Source: Acetobacteraceae bacterium (GTDB taxonomy: Bacteria > Pseudomonadota > Alphaproteobacteria > Acetobacterales > Acetobacteraceae). From it: a stretch of 41,592 nucleotides of DNA. A program made the translations under genes and the position numbers. Shown piece by piece: positions 16,073-24,928 of this stretch (position 1 is its first letter; each line of letters opens with the position of its first letter). The notes beneath the pieces were generated by a model that ran no database searches, was not told the DNA's origin, and saw only the letters and a list, made by a program, of their open reading frames with translations. The stretch spans positions 4,072 through 45,663 of the forward strand of contig PLSD01000035.1 in assembly GCA_003164135.1 (NCBI GenBank), written 5' to 3'.

Positions 16073-17077
16073 ATGGTTTATAATGAGCATTTTTTGAAGC
16101 AGTTGGAGGGCGGCTTGCGTGCGGCGCTCCCGGCGTGGGGGGTGGCGGAGACCGCGCCGCTGGCACTGCTTACCATCTCGGAAAACGCAACCTATCTGGT
16201 TGAGGATGAGGCGGCGGGCCGGAAGGTGATTTTCCGCGTGCATCGCCCGGAGTACCATAGTGAGGCGGAAATTCGCTCCGAACTGGCCTGGATTGGTTCA
16301 CTCAGTGCGGCAGGGGTGGTGGTTACGCCGCGCCCGATCCCGACTCTGGATGGGCATGAACTCATGTCCTTCTCAGACGGTGAAACCCAGCGCTACGCCG
16401 TTGCCTTTGAATATATGAGCGGCAAGGAGCCAGACACCAGCACGGATTTGGTAAAATGGTACCGGACTTTAGGGGAGATCACCGCGCGGCTGCATCTGCA
16501 TAGCCGGCAATGGGAGCGCCCGGAGGGGTTTGCCCGCAAGCTATGGAGCTTTGATACCATTATAGGCCCCAAGGCGCATTGGGGCGACTGGCGTCACGCG
16601 CCGGGGCTCGACGCCCGGGGGTTGGAGATTTTGGAGCGCACGACGGAACTGCTGAGTGCGCAGACCGCTGCCTATGGCTATGGAGAGGATCGCTTTGGCC
16701 TCGTGCATTGCGACATGCGTACCGCCAATCTGCTGGTGGATCGTGACCGGATGGCCGTTATTGATTTCGACGATTGCGGGCTGAGCTGGTTTGCCTATGA
16801 TTTTGCCGCCTCGATCAGCTTCATGGAGCATGAGACTTTCATTCCGGAACTGATGGCGGCGTGGCTGCAAGGCTATCGGGCCGTGGCACCGCTGGGCGAG
16901 GAGCATGCGCGGGCGTTGCCGATGTTCATGATGCTGCGGCGGATGCAGCTCACTGCGTGGATTGCCTCGCATGCTGAAACGCCGACGGCGCAGGCGATGG
17001 GCGAGGATTATACGCGCGGTACGGTGGAACTGGCCGCGCGTTACTTAAGCACGCATGGCATGGAGGTGCTGGCATGA
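16073..17077 (+). CDS. APH-fold small-molecule kinase (homoserine/hydroxylysine kinase-like)
   Basis: Starting at the ATG at 16073 it is 334 residues; a GTG three codons upstream is an alternative. The phosphotransferase signature is clear: the HCDMRTANLL catalytic loop (Asp as base, Asn for metal) and the DFDDCG metal-binding motif near residues 222-246. An N-terminal lobe contains a beta-rich nucleotide site ending in FRVHRPEYHSEAEIRSELAWI. The family includes aminoglycoside, choline, homoserine and hydroxylysine kinases. Its ATG-A overlap with a class-III PLP enzyme points to the kinase plus phospho-lyase pairing known for hydroxylysine and ethanolamine breakdown. The substrate is then probably an amino alcohol or hydroxy-amino acid. 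Antibiotic resistance is unlikely in this context. Confidence 0.85.
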   Translation: MVYNEHFLKQLEGGLRAALPAWGVAETAPLALLTISENATYLVEDEAAGRKVIFRVHRPEYHSEAEIRSELAWIGSLSAAGVVVTPRPIPTLDGHELMSFSDGETQRYAVAFEYMSGKEPDTSTDLVKWYRTLGEITARLHLHSRQWERPEGFARKLWSFDTIIGPKAHWGDWRHAPGLDARGLEILERTTELLSAQTAAYGYGEDRFGLVHCDMRTANLLVDRDRMAVIDFDDCGLSWFAYDFAASISFMEHETFIPELMAAWLQGYRAVAPLGEEHARALPMFMMLRRMQLTAWIASHAETPTAQAMGEDYTRGTVELAARYLSTHGMEVLA

Positions 17078-18405
17078 ATGCCGCCAAGGAAATTCTCGCA
17101 CTGAATCGTTTTGATGCCACGAAGGCAAGCGGATTTGATGCCGGCTTGGCCGAGCGCATCGCGCGGCGGGAGGCGACATTCGGCGCTTCGTCTGTGTTGT
17201 TTTATGAGCAGCCGATAGAGATGGTGCGGGGCGAGGGCGTATTTTTGTTTGACGATGCGGGCCGCCGGTATCTCGACGTTTATAACAATGTTCCCTCGGT
17301 GGGGCATTGCCATCCGCACGTGGTGCAAGCCATTAGCCGGCAGGCCGCGACGCTCAACATCCACACCCGTTACCTTAACCGGACCGTGGAGGCATATGCC
17401 GGGCGCCTGCTGGGAAATTTCCCGGCGCCGCTTGCTAATTTGGTGATGACCTGCACCGGGAGCGAGAGCAACGATCTGGCCTTGCGCATCGCCGAACGGG
17501 TGACCGGGGCGCGCGGTTTTATCGTTACGCGCGCCGCTTATCATGGCAACACGGCGGCGGTGACCGATATTTCCCCGTCGTCGTTCAAGGCGCAGAAACT
17601 TGCCTCGCATGTGCGCGCGGTGCCCGCTCCCGATTGCAACGGCGCACCAGGCGGGGATATTGCCGCATTGTTTGCCGCCCAAGTGAGTGCTGCGATCGAG
17701 GATTTGCGCACCAGCGGACCGGGGTTCGCCGGGTTGATTGTTGATAGTATTTTTTCCAGCGATGGTATTTTCGCCGATCCGGCCGGGTTTTTGCAGCCAG
17801 CAGCGGCGGTGGTGCGCGCGGCCGGCGGGCTGTTCATTGCCGATGAAGTGCAGCCCGGTTTTGGCCGGACGGGGGCAGGGCTGTGGGGTTTTGCGCGCCA
17901 CGGTATCGTCCCGGATATTGTGACCATGGGCAAACCCATGGGCAATGGCTTCCCCATGGGTGGGGTGGTCACCCGGCCCGATTATCTGGCGAGTTTTTGC
18001 CAGGACACGGGGTATTTCAACACGTTCGGCGGCAATCCGGTGGCCGCGGCTGCGGGACTCGCGGTGCTGGACGTGATCGAGCAGGAAGGGCTGATCCAGA
18101 ATGCCGCCACGGTGGGCAGCGCGTTAAAGGACGGGCTCATCGCCCTGAAGCCGGCGTTCCAGCGGATTGGCGATGTGCGTGGTGCCGGGCTGTTTATTGG
18201 GCTCGATTTTATCGACCCGCAAAGCGGTGCGCCTGATACGGCTTTTGCCAGCCACGTCATCAATGCGATGAAGCAGCGTGGCATCCTGATCGGCGCGGCG
18301 GGGCTGTATGGGCATACGCTAAAAATCCGCCCGCCGCTGTGTTTTTCCATGGAAAATGCGGAATTTTTCCTCGATACGCTGCGCGGTATTCTGGACGCTG
18401 CCTGA
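17074..18405 (+). CDS. Class-III PLP-dependent aminotransferase/phospho-lyase
   Basis: This 443-residue fold-type I PLP enzyme shows the motif YNNVPSVGHCHPHV near residues 70-83, the cofactor-binding TGSESNDLALRIA, the Asp-containing FIADEVQPGFGRTG, and Lys287 in TMGKPMGNGFP as the Schiff-base lysine. The 'NNV..vGHCHP' form is characteristic of the AGXT2L branch (ethanolamine-phosphate and 5-phosphohydroxylysine phospho-lyases) rather than ordinary ornithine or GABA transaminases. It overlaps the kinase gene by four bases, so kinase product and enzyme substrate are likely the same phosphorylated amine, cleaved to an aldehyde, phosphate and ammonia. A plain transaminase role cannot be excluded. 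Confidence 0.88.
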   Translation: MNAAKEILALNRFDATKASGFDAGLAERIARREATFGASSVLFYEQPIEMVRGEGVFLFDDAGRRYLDVYNNVPSVGHCHPHVVQAISRQAATLNIHTRYLNRTVEAYAGRLLGNFPAPLANLVMTCTGSESNDLALRIAERVTGARGFIVTRAAYHGNTAAVTDISPSSFKAQKLASHVRAVPAPDCNGAPGGDIAALFAAQVSAAIEDLRTSGPGFAGLIVDSIFSSDGIFADPAGFLQPAAAVVRAAGGLFIADEVQPGFGRTGAGLWGFARHGIVPDIVTMGKPMGNGFPMGGVVTRPDYLASFCQDTGYFNTFGGNPVAAAAGLAVLDVIEQEGLIQNAATVGSALKDGLIALKPAFQRIGDVRGAGLFIGLDFIDPQSGAPDTAFASHVINAMKQRGILIGAAGLYGHTLKIRPPLCFSMENAEFFLDTLRGILDAA

Positions 18406-18425
18406 GGCCCGTGGAAGCGGCGGAG

Positions 18426-19199
18426 TTATTCCATGGCTTCCAGCGCGCCGAGGGATTCGGGGAGGACTTGGCCACCGTCGACCACAATGCTTTGTCCGGT
18501 GATGTAGGCGGCTTCCTCCGAGGCGAGGAAGAGGGCGGCGTTGGCGATGTCCTTCACCGTTCCCAGGCGTTTGAGAGGAATGGAAGCTTCCATTTTGGCG
18601 ATGTAGTCGGCGCCCATGCCTTCGAGGCCCTCGGTAAAGATGTTACCGGGGAGCACCGCGTTTACTGTGATTTGATGTGGTGCGAGTTCGATGGCGGCGG
18701 TGCGCATGAAGCCGAGTTGCCCCGCTTTGCTGGCGCCGTAATGGGCCCAGCCAGGATAACCGGTGATTGGCCCGGTGATGGAGGAGGTGAGGATGATGCG
18801 TCCGCCGCCGGCTTTAATCATGGCGGGCAGTACGGCGGAAACGCTCAGGAATGTGCTGCGCAAATTGGTTGACATCACAGTATCGAAATCCGCTGGTGTC
18901 ATCTCGGTGAGCTTGGCGGCGGGGAAGATGCCGGCGTTGGCGCAGAGGATGTCGAGGCCGCCGTAGCGTTGCAGTGCCGCCGCGGCCATCGCCTGGCAAT
19001 CCTCCTGCTGGCTGACATCGGCACGGAAGCCCGAGGCGTGGGGGCCGATTTCAGCGGCGACTTTATCGGCATCCGCTTGGTTGCGTGAGACCACGAGTAC
19101 GTTCAGTTTGGCCTGACCGAAGCGCAGGCTTATGCCACGCCCGATGCCACGGCTGCCGCCGGTGACGATGATTGTTTTGCCCGCAAGCGATTGAAGCAT
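18426..19199 (-). CDS. Short-chain dehydrogenase/reductase (FabG-like)
   Basis: This 257-residue classical SDR has the Rossmann motif TGGSRGIG (about residues 13-20), NAG in LCANAGIF, catalytic Ser in ILTSSITG, the YGASK catalytic pair, and the C-terminal SEEAAYITGQSIVVDGG. It would use NAD(H) or NADP(H) to interconvert an alcohol or aldehyde and a ketone. Its promoter faces that of the DeoR gene across a perfect palindrome, and it converges on the phospho-lyase gene. It may therefore process the semialdehyde or keto product of that pathway. FabG-type fatty-acid synthesis is less likely in this setting. Confidence 0.9.
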   Translation of the reverse strand: MLQSLAGKTIIVTGGSRGIGRGISLRFGQAKLNVLVVSRNQADADKVAAEIGPHASGFRADVSQQEDCQAMAAAALQRYGGLDILCANAGIFPAAKLTEMTPADFDTVMSTNLRSTFLSVSAVLPAMIKAGGGRIILTSSITGPITGYPGWAHYGASKAGQLGFMRTAAIELAPHQITVNAVLPGNIFTEGLEGMGADYIAKMEASIPLKRLGTVKDIANAALFLASEEAAYITGQSIVVDGGQVLPESLGALEAME

Positions 19200-19241
19200 C
19201 TAATTCGACCCATGTCTGTCCGCCGAGGAGCCTGCCGTAGA

Positions 19242-19271
19242 ATACAAATGTTGTAAATACAACATTTGTAT
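19242..19271. promoter_or_regulatory. Perfect palindromic operator between SDR and DeoR genes
   Basis: Arms ATACAAATGTTGT (19242-19254) and ACAACATTTGTAT (19259-19271) are exact reverse complements with a four-base AAAT spacer. It sits in the 122-bp divergent promoter region, 42 bp from the SDR start and 50 bp from the DeoR start. It is the obvious candidate for autoregulation by the DeoR protein. Confidence 0.8.
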
Positions 19272-19321
19272 GCGCGACCTCCAACAACTATACTCAGCGG
19301 ACAAAATGGGGATGGCGGCAC

Positions 19322-20083
19322 ATGAGACAGGTGAAACCGGCGCGGCAGTCGCAAATTCTGGCGGAGCTTGAGCGCACGCCGAGCCTGCGTGTCGCGGAAC
19401 TGGCGCATAAGCTGGGGGTTTCCACTGAAACCGTCCGGCGCGACCTGGATGAGTTGACCGGGCAGGGTTTGCTCAACCGCACCTATGGCGGTGCTATCCG
19501 GCCGCGGGCGACCGAGCCGCCGGTGTACGAGCGCCATGCGCTGTTCAAGGCCGAGCGGCAGGCAATTGCCAAGGCGGCTTTGGGTATTGTGAAGGATGGC
19601 AAGGTGCTCATCATCGGCTCGGGCTCGACGACCGTGCATCTGGCGCACCGGATTGCGGCGGAGATGAAGGACATCACCGCCATCGCACATTCCTTCGGCG
19701 TGGCTTCAGCTTTGGCCGCGAACCCGACTATTAAAGTGCTGATGCTGCCGGGCGAATACCACGCCGGGGAGGGGACGATGCTGGGGCCGAATACAGTGGG
19801 TTTTTTAAACAATTTCTGCGCGGACTACGCCATTCTGGGAGCCAGCGGCTTGGCGAGCGATGGCCCCACGGATGCGTTGCTGGAAAGCGGTGCTGTGTAT
19901 AGCGCAATGATGGCCCGGGCGGCAAAAACAATTGTGGTGGCCGATCATTCCAAGTTCGGCCAGATTTTCCCGGCTTGCTATGCCCCATGGCGCCAGGTTG
20001 ACCATCTGGTGACGGACCAACCACCGGAAAGCGCCCTGCGAGGGGCGCTGAATAGAAATGGCGTTGCCATAACGGTGGCATAA
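19322..20083 (+). CDS. DeoR/GlpR-family transcriptional regulator
   Basis: This 253-residue protein has the DeoR N-terminal helix-turn-helix (about residues 6-60; ELAHKLGVSTETVRRDLDEL, then LNRTYGGAI) and the C-terminal sugar-phosphate-sensor domain with GSGSTTVHLAHRI and VVADHSKFG. Family members usually repress catabolic genes and respond to a phosphorylated intermediate. That fits a neighbouring pathway that begins with a kinase. A GGGGATGG ribosome site precedes the ATG. The perfect palindrome upstream and the related repeat before the kinase gene are its likely targets. Confidence 0.9.
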   Translation: MRQVKPARQSQILAELERTPSLRVAELAHKLGVSTETVRRDLDELTGQGLLNRTYGGAIRPRATEPPVYERHALFKAERQAIAKAALGIVKDGKVLIIGSGSTTVHLAHRIAAEMKDITAIAHSFGVASALAANPTIKVLMLPGEYHAGEGTMLGPNTVGFLNNFCADYAILGASGLASDGPTDALLESGAVYSAMMARAAKTIVVADHSKFGQIFPACYAPWRQVDHLVTDQPPESALRGALNRNGVAITVA

Positions 20084-20205
20084 GAAAACGGTTCGCCCAA
20101 ATGAGATGAAATGTCACGTCCGGGCTGTGCCGCTCCGGTAGGTAGAATGGGTAATACGGTTCCGCTTCGAAAGGCGTGGAGGCTGGGTTGACGTGTCCTG
20201 GCACG

Positions 20206-20268
20206 ATGGTGGAAATTCCGGTGGACACCATCATCCACGATGAAGATGGCAAACTACTGGAAGTCTGA
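20206..20268 (+). CDS. Possible 20-residue ORF before the FAD oxidoreductase
   Basis: A short ORF encoding MVEIPVDTIIHDEDGKLLEV ends two bases before the ATG of the FAD oxidoreductase. The sequence looks protein-like rather than random. It has no strong ribosome site and no recognised relative. It may be a leader peptide or the end of a decayed gene. Confidence 0.2.
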   Translation: MVEIPVDTIIHDEDGKLLEV

Positions 20269-20270
20269 CC

Positions 20271-21560
20271 ATGAACATGCCGCTGTTTTGCAAAGTTGCC
20301 GGTGACACCACAATACCGGCGGAGGTGGATGTTGCGATTATCGGCGGCGGCATTATTGGCGCCAGCGCGGCACTGGAACTCGCTGAACGCGGCCTGCGCG
20401 TCGCGCTGTGCGAGAAAGGCGAGATCGGTGGCGAGCAATCCTCGCGCAACTGGGGTTGGGTGCGTCGCATGGGGCGCGACGTGGCGGAAGTGCCGCTGGC
20501 CATGCAAAGCCGCATGCTCTGGCGGGAGATGCGCCAGCGTGTGGGCGCGGATGTTGGCTACACGGAATCCGGCATTCTCTATGTTGCCTCCAACGCGCGC
20601 GAGATGGCTGGGCACGAAGCGTGGTACGAGAAGACAAGACATTTTGGCATGGAACCTCGCCTGCTGAGTGCCGCCGAGGTTGCTGTTATGGCACCTGGAG
20701 CGGGAAGGAAATTTGTCGGCGGCCTCTATACTTCTGGCGATGGACGTGCCGAGCCTGGCGTTGCCACCGCCGCGATCGCCGAGGCCGCACGGGCCAGAGG
20801 GGCGGTAATCCTCACCCAATGCGCCGTGCGTGGTGTAGAAACCAAGGCCGGGGCGGTGAGCGGCGTCGTCACCGAGCGTGGCGTGATTCAATGCGGTGCC
20901 GTGTTGCTCGCCAGTGGCGCCTGGACGCGGCTTTTTGCAGGCAATCTCGGTATTAATTTCAAGCAACTGCATGTGCGCGCCACTGTTGCGCGCATTGAGC
21001 ATTCCGGTCCGGCGCCGGAATTCGCCATTGGCGGCACTGATTTTGCCTTCCGCAGAAGGCAGGATGGCGGCTACAGCGTCGCTGTGCGCAACAGCAATGT
21101 CGTGCCGCTGACCATCGACAATTTCAAACTGATGTTCGATTTTCTGCCTAATCTGCGGCATAGCTGGCGCGAGCTGCAAATTCGTTTCGGGGCGCATTTT
21201 TTCCAGAACCTGCAAATTCCCCGCCACTGGGGCATGGATGAGACCACACCGTTCGAGCGCACGCGCATCAACGGTGACGCACCTTATGGCACCTTGGATA
21301 CGCAGGCGCTGCACAACCTCATCCGCGCCTATCCGGCTTTCACGGGGGCTAAAATCACGCGCAGCTGGTCCGGCGTTATCGACGTTACACCGAACGCGCT
21401 TCCTGTTATCTCACCAGCGCCGCTGCAGGGCTTATTCATCGCCAGCGGGTTCTCCGGGCATGGTTTTGGCATAGGCCCCGCGGCAGGGCGGCTGGCGGCG
21501 GAGCTGATTACTGGGCAGGCAACCAGCACGGATGCCGCACCCTTCCGCTACGCGGCTTGA
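20271..21560 (+). CDS. FAD-dependent amine/D-amino-acid oxidoreductase (DAO family)
   Basis: This 429-residue protein begins with a dinucleotide-binding motif, VAIIGGGIIGASAALELAERG (about residues 22-42). The segment GEQSSRNWGWVRRMGRD follows, which in DadA-like proteins positions the flavin. The C-terminal FAD motif is GLFIASGFSGHGFGIGPAAGRL. It belongs to the DAO superfamily (DadA, sarcosine and glycine oxidases) and should oxidise an amino acid or secondary amine. It is downstream of the DeoR gene after 187 bp, so it may belong to the same catabolic locus. The substrate is unknown. Confidence 0.88.
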   Translation: MNMPLFCKVAGDTTIPAEVDVAIIGGGIIGASAALELAERGLRVALCEKGEIGGEQSSRNWGWVRRMGRDVAEVPLAMQSRMLWREMRQRVGADVGYTESGILYVASNAREMAGHEAWYEKTRHFGMEPRLLSAAEVAVMAPGAGRKFVGGLYTSGDGRAEPGVATAAIAEAARARGAVILTQCAVRGVETKAGAVSGVVTERGVIQCGAVLLASGAWTRLFAGNLGINFKQLHVRATVARIEHSGPAPEFAIGGTDFAFRRRQDGGYSVAVRNSNVVPLTIDNFKLMFDFLPNLRHSWRELQIRFGAHFFQNLQIPRHWGMDETTPFERTRINGDAPYGTLDTQALHNLIRAYPAFTGAKITRSWSGVIDVTPNALPVISPAPLQGLFIASGFSGHGFGIGPAAGRLAAELITGQATSTDAAPFRYAA

Positions 21561-21747
21561 AACAAAGCGCGTAAAAACTGCATGTGAGAATGCGCAGCGG
21601 GTGTTTTTTACCCAGGTTGTAAGTGGTTTCCACGCGCAGATGGGCCGCCACTCTTATGTGAGCCGGCTACCAATTGATTGACACGCGCCCGGCTCCGGGT
21701 TTGTTTCCGCAGACCCGCCGGGTGAAATGGGCGCGGAGGAAACAAAA

Positions 21748-22779
21748 ATGGACGCTGACGCCTGGCGCGCGCAAGTCAAAGAACAGGCAATCGACCCCGG
21801 ACTGCCGATCATCGACACGCACCATCACATCTGGCCGGTGGCGCCTTTCCCTGGTTACGAAGCCTATGACGATACGGCGCTGATTAACGATGTGATGGGC
21901 AGCGGCCATGCGATTGTGGCTACCATCGCCGTAGAGGCCCATGCCAGCTACCGCCCGGAGGGACCGGCGGCATTGCGGCCGGTGGGTGAAACTGAACATG
22001 CGCAGGCGCTGGCAAAGCGGGTCCGCCGCGAGGGCGGGCGTGCCGCCGGGATTTGCGCGGCGATTGTGGCACATGCGGACTTGTGGCTGGGCGCGGGGGT
22101 GGAGGCGGTGCTGGACGCGCACCGTGCCGCCGCGCCGGAGCGCTTGCGCGGCATCCGCCATATGGCGGCCTGGGACGCAGACCTGCGCAGCGGGGTACAA
22201 TCCGCGCCGGGAATGCTGGCGGACCCGGCCTTCCGTGAGGGTTTTGCGCGGCTGGCCCGCCACAATCTTAGTTTCGATGCCTGGGTAGTGCATTCGCAAT
22301 TGGGTGAGGTGGTTGATCTGGCCCGCGCCTTCCCCAGCACGCAGATTATCCTCGACCACGCCGGCGGCCCGATCGGTGTTGGCCGCTTTGCCGGCCGCCC
22401 GGCGGAGAGTTTTGCCGAATGGCGCGCGGCCCTGGCCCCGCTTGCCCGCTGCGATAACGTTGCCGTCAAACTCGGGGGGCTGAATATTAGCGTCACTGGG
22501 CTGGGAGCCATGGGGGCGGCGCGGCCGCGTGGCTCCGAGGAAATGGCGGCGTTGCACCGGGACCATATTTTGGCGGCGATCGACCTATTCGGCCCCGAAC
22601 GGGCAATGTTCGAGAGCAACTTCCCCGTTGACCGCATGTCCGGCCCGTATGACGTGCTGTGGAATGGCTTCAAGCGCATCACTGCCGGTTTTACAGCGGC
22701 GGAGCGCGCTGCCATGTTCGCCGGAACCGCGCGGCGCATTTACCGCATTGCCGCCGGAGAGGAGCGCCAACCGGCATGA
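21748..22779 (+). CDS. Amidohydrolase-2 family metal-dependent hydrolase
   Basis: The start is placed at 21748, where GGAGGAAACAAAA precedes the ATG, giving 343 residues; a frame extension to 21727 lacks a site. The metal-binding start IIDTHHHIWP (about residues 20-29) and later ILDHAGGP and ESNFPVDRMSG match the amidohydrolase-related family (2-pyrone-4,6-dicarboxylate lactonase, L-fuconolactonase and gamma-resorcylate decarboxylase relatives). It should hydrolyse a lactone or amide, or decarboxylate a ring acid. Its stop overlaps the CoA-transferase start (ATGA), so the two act in one pathway. The exact substrate cannot be read from the sequence. Confidence 0.88.
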   Translation: MDADAWRAQVKEQAIDPGLPIIDTHHHIWPVAPFPGYEAYDDTALINDVMGSGHAIVATIAVEAHASYRPEGPAALRPVGETEHAQALAKRVRREGGRAAGICAAIVAHADLWLGAGVEAVLDAHRAAAPERLRGIRHMAAWDADLRSGVQSAPGMLADPAFREGFARLARHNLSFDAWVVHSQLGEVVDLARAFPSTQIILDHAGGPIGVGRFAGRPAESFAEWRAALAPLARCDNVAVKLGGLNISVTGLGAMGAARPRGSEEMAALHRDHILAAIDLFGPERAMFESNFPVDRMSGPYDVLWNGFKRITAGFTAAERAAMFAGTARRIYRIAAGEERQPA

Positions 22780-23975
22780 CAACGACTGCCCCGCCACTGA
22801 CCGGCGTTACTGTGATCGATCTTTCGCATGTGTATAACGGCCCTTACGCGACCTTTTTGCTGGCGATGGCGGGGGCGCATGTCATCAAGGTCGAGCCGCA
22901 CGGCGGTGAACATCTGCGGCGGCGTGCGGCCCTGGGTGGTCCGGCGCTGCCCTTCGCCATGCTTAACAGCAACAAACAGTCGGTGAAGCTGGATCTGAAG
23001 AGTGAAGAGGGCAAGGAGCTGCTGCGTGCGATGGCGGCAAAGGCCGACATTCTGGTCGAAAATTTTACCCCCGGCGCGATGGACCGGCTGGGCGTTGGCG
23101 CGGCGGCTTTACAGGCGGAAAACCCCCGCCTGATCTATGCGTCCAGCTCCGGCTATGGCCTGTCCGGCCCGTACCGGGACTATCCGGCGATGGACCTCAC
23201 CGTGCAGGCCATGTCTGGCGTGCTCGGTATCACCGGCTTCCCTGACGGTCCGCCGGTCAAAACCGGTCCGGCGGTGTGCAATTTTTTCGCCGGGGTGCAT
23301 CTGTACGGCGGTATCGTCACCGCACTCTACGAGCGGGAACGCACCGGGCGCGGCCGGCTGGTGGAGGTCGCCATGCTTGAGGCTGTTTACGCGTCGCTCG
23401 CCTCCAGCCTTGGCATGGTGCACAGCAATGGTGGCCACCAGCCGCAGCGTACCGGCAACCACCACGGCGGCATGGCCGAGGCGCCGTATAATATTTATCC
23501 CGCCAGTGACGGCGCGGTGGCGATCATTGGTGTCGGCGATGTGCATTTCCGTACTCTGCTCGATATTATGGGCCACCCGGAATTGCGCGAGGACCCGCGC
23601 TTCACCACACTGGTCGCCCGCGTCGCCCACATGGCGGAGGTCGATGCGCTGATTTCGGCGTGGACGTCGGTGCGGCCCAAGCAGGAAATCGCCGATACGC
23701 TGCTGGCGCGGCGCGTGCCGTGCGCGCCGGTACGCGAACTGCCCGAGGTGATGAACGACGCGCATCTGCATGCACGCGGCGCGCTGGAGCGTGTGGACCA
23801 CCCCGAATACGGGCCCATGGTGCTGCAAAACAGCCCGATTGTTTATCATGGGGCTGAGCGGGTCACGATAAGCCCAAGTGGCGCGCTGGGCCGTGATACG
23901 ATGGCGGTATACCGCGACTGGCTGGGGTTGGATGGCGCCGAGGTGGACCGGCTGGCGGCGGCGGGGGTGATCTAA
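22776..23975 (+). CDS. Class-III (CaiB/BaiF/Frc) CoA-transferase
   Basis: The ATG at 22776 overlaps the amidohydrolase stop and gives 399 residues. Family marks include VIDLSHVYNGPYATFLLAMAGA at the N-terminus, VIKVEP, LVENFTPGAMDRLG, and Asp140 in the YPAMDLTVQAMSG segment, which corresponds to the catalytic Asp that forms the acyl-enzyme in formyl-CoA transferase. It would transfer CoA between carboxylic acids, activating the acid released by the upstream hydrolase. The reading frame continues upstream in the hydrolase gene, but that part is only overlap. Confidence 0.9.
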   Translation: MTTTAPPLTGVTVIDLSHVYNGPYATFLLAMAGAHVIKVEPHGGEHLRRRAALGGPALPFAMLNSNKQSVKLDLKSEEGKELLRAMAAKADILVENFTPGAMDRLGVGAAALQAENPRLIYASSSGYGLSGPYRDYPAMDLTVQAMSGVLGITGFPDGPPVKTGPAVCNFFAGVHLYGGIVTALYERERTGRGRLVEVAMLEAVYASLASSLGMVHSNGGHQPQRTGNHHGGMAEAPYNIYPASDGAVAIIGVGDVHFRTLLDIMGHPELREDPRFTTLVARVAHMAEVDALISAWTSVRPKQEIADTLLARRVPCAPVRELPEVMNDAHLHARGALERVDHPEYGPMVLQNSPIVYHGAERVTISPSGALGRDTMAVYRDWLGLDGAEVDRLAAAGVI

Positions 23976-23978
23976 CGG

Positions 23979-24758
23979 TTAGCGCGCAATACACAAGCCG
24001 CGGACGAAAGTGCTGACCACGAGTTGCAGACGCGCCTCGCGGGTTTCCTGTGGTTCGACATCAATACCGAGCAGCGCGCGATAGCGTGGATGGCTGGTGA
24101 GGGCGCCGATGAAGGCTTCGGCCGCGAGTAGTGTGTCGAACGGGCGAAGGCGGCCAGAGTCGATCTGCGATTGGAAATATGCCGCGAGGACGGGGGTTGG
24201 GCGCGAAGTAGTGGCGTAGAGAATCTGGCCGAGATCCGGGAAGTCGTGGCTTTCCGTGACCGTGAGGCGCAGCAGAGCGATGACCTCGGGGTCGAGTCCG
24301 ACTGCCAGTACCTGGCGGCCGTATTCTAGCATCGTGGTCTGGAAGTCGCCCTTGCTGTCGACGTGGAGGATAGGGTCCAGAATCCGCGTGTAGATGGCGT
24401 TAACGACCAGGCGGAACAGGCGCTCCTTGTTGCCGAACCAGTTGTACAGCGTCTGGCGGGTGACATTGGCGGTTTTTGCCACCGCGTCCAGCCCGACGGC
24501 ATGGCCCTCACGGAGAAAAAGCTCTTTGGCCACGGCGATGATTTTGTCGCGCGCCTCGTGGCGTTCCAGCGCCTGGCTGCGTTTGGCGCCGGGCGTGTTG
24601 GCCCGCCAGCGGTAATAGGTGGCTTCGGAAATACCGAGAGCGGCGCAAGCCTCGGCGGCGGTTTTTCCCTGTTGCATGGCCGTGCTGGCCTGCGCCAGCA
24701 GGGCTAGCACTTGCGCTTGCGTGTGCCGCCGTTTCGGCGTGGCGACGGGCGGAGACAT
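23979..24758 (-). CDS. TetR-like regulator with extra N-terminal helix-turn-helix
   Basis: The ATG at 24758 gives 259 residues; the longer frame begins with TTG and lacks a ribosome site. Residues about 14-52 (TAMQQGKTAAEACAALGISEATYYRWR) resemble the helix-turn-helix of IS3-type OrfA transposase proteins. A normal TetR domain follows at about 70-118 (RDKIIAVAKELFLREGHAVGLDAVAKTANVTRQTLYNWFGNKERLF), and then a TetR_C-like helical ligand domain. It is convergent with the CoA-transferase gene and divergent from the acyl-CoA dehydrogenase/P450 operon. It probably controls one or both in response to a hydrophobic ligand. Confidence 0.85.
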   Translation of the reverse strand: MSPPVATPKRRHTQAQVLALLAQASTAMQQGKTAAEACAALGISEATYYRWRANTPGAKRSQALERHEARDKIIAVAKELFLREGHAVGLDAVAKTANVTRQTLYNWFGNKERLFRLVVNAIYTRILDPILHVDSKGDFQTTMLEYGRQVLAVGLDPEVIALLRLTVTESHDFPDLGQILYATTSRPTPVLAAYFQSQIDSGRLRPFDTLLAAEAFIGALTSHPRYRALLGIDVEPQETREARLQLVVSTFVRGLCIAR

Positions 24759-24928
24759 GGCTATTTTTATCGCTTCCCAGGTGAATTGTATCAAGTGGCA
24801 GGCTTTAGGCCAGCGGCATAATGCGATATGGTTGACGCATGTGTCAAATTTTTATAGCTTCGGCGAGCAAACAGCCGGCGCAATAAGCCGCCCCGCGCGC
24901 AGCGGGCAAGCCGGGAACAGGAGACGTT

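Noticed and set aside
16073..17077. Reading the APH-fold kinase as an aminoglycoside resistance gene
   Set aside because: Its coupling to a phospho-lyase-type PLP enzyme and nearby permease indicates metabolism, and there is no mobile resistance context.
20353..21314. Large minus-strand ORF opposite the FAD oxidoreductase
   Set aside because: No domain is seen and the plus-strand frame has complete flavoprotein motifs, so it is an antisense shadow.
21678..21706. Possible sigma-70 promoter (TTGACA with TTGTTT 17 bp later) before the amidohydrolase
   Set aside because: The -35 is good but the -10 matches only two of six consensus bases, so it is not strong enough to list as a feature.
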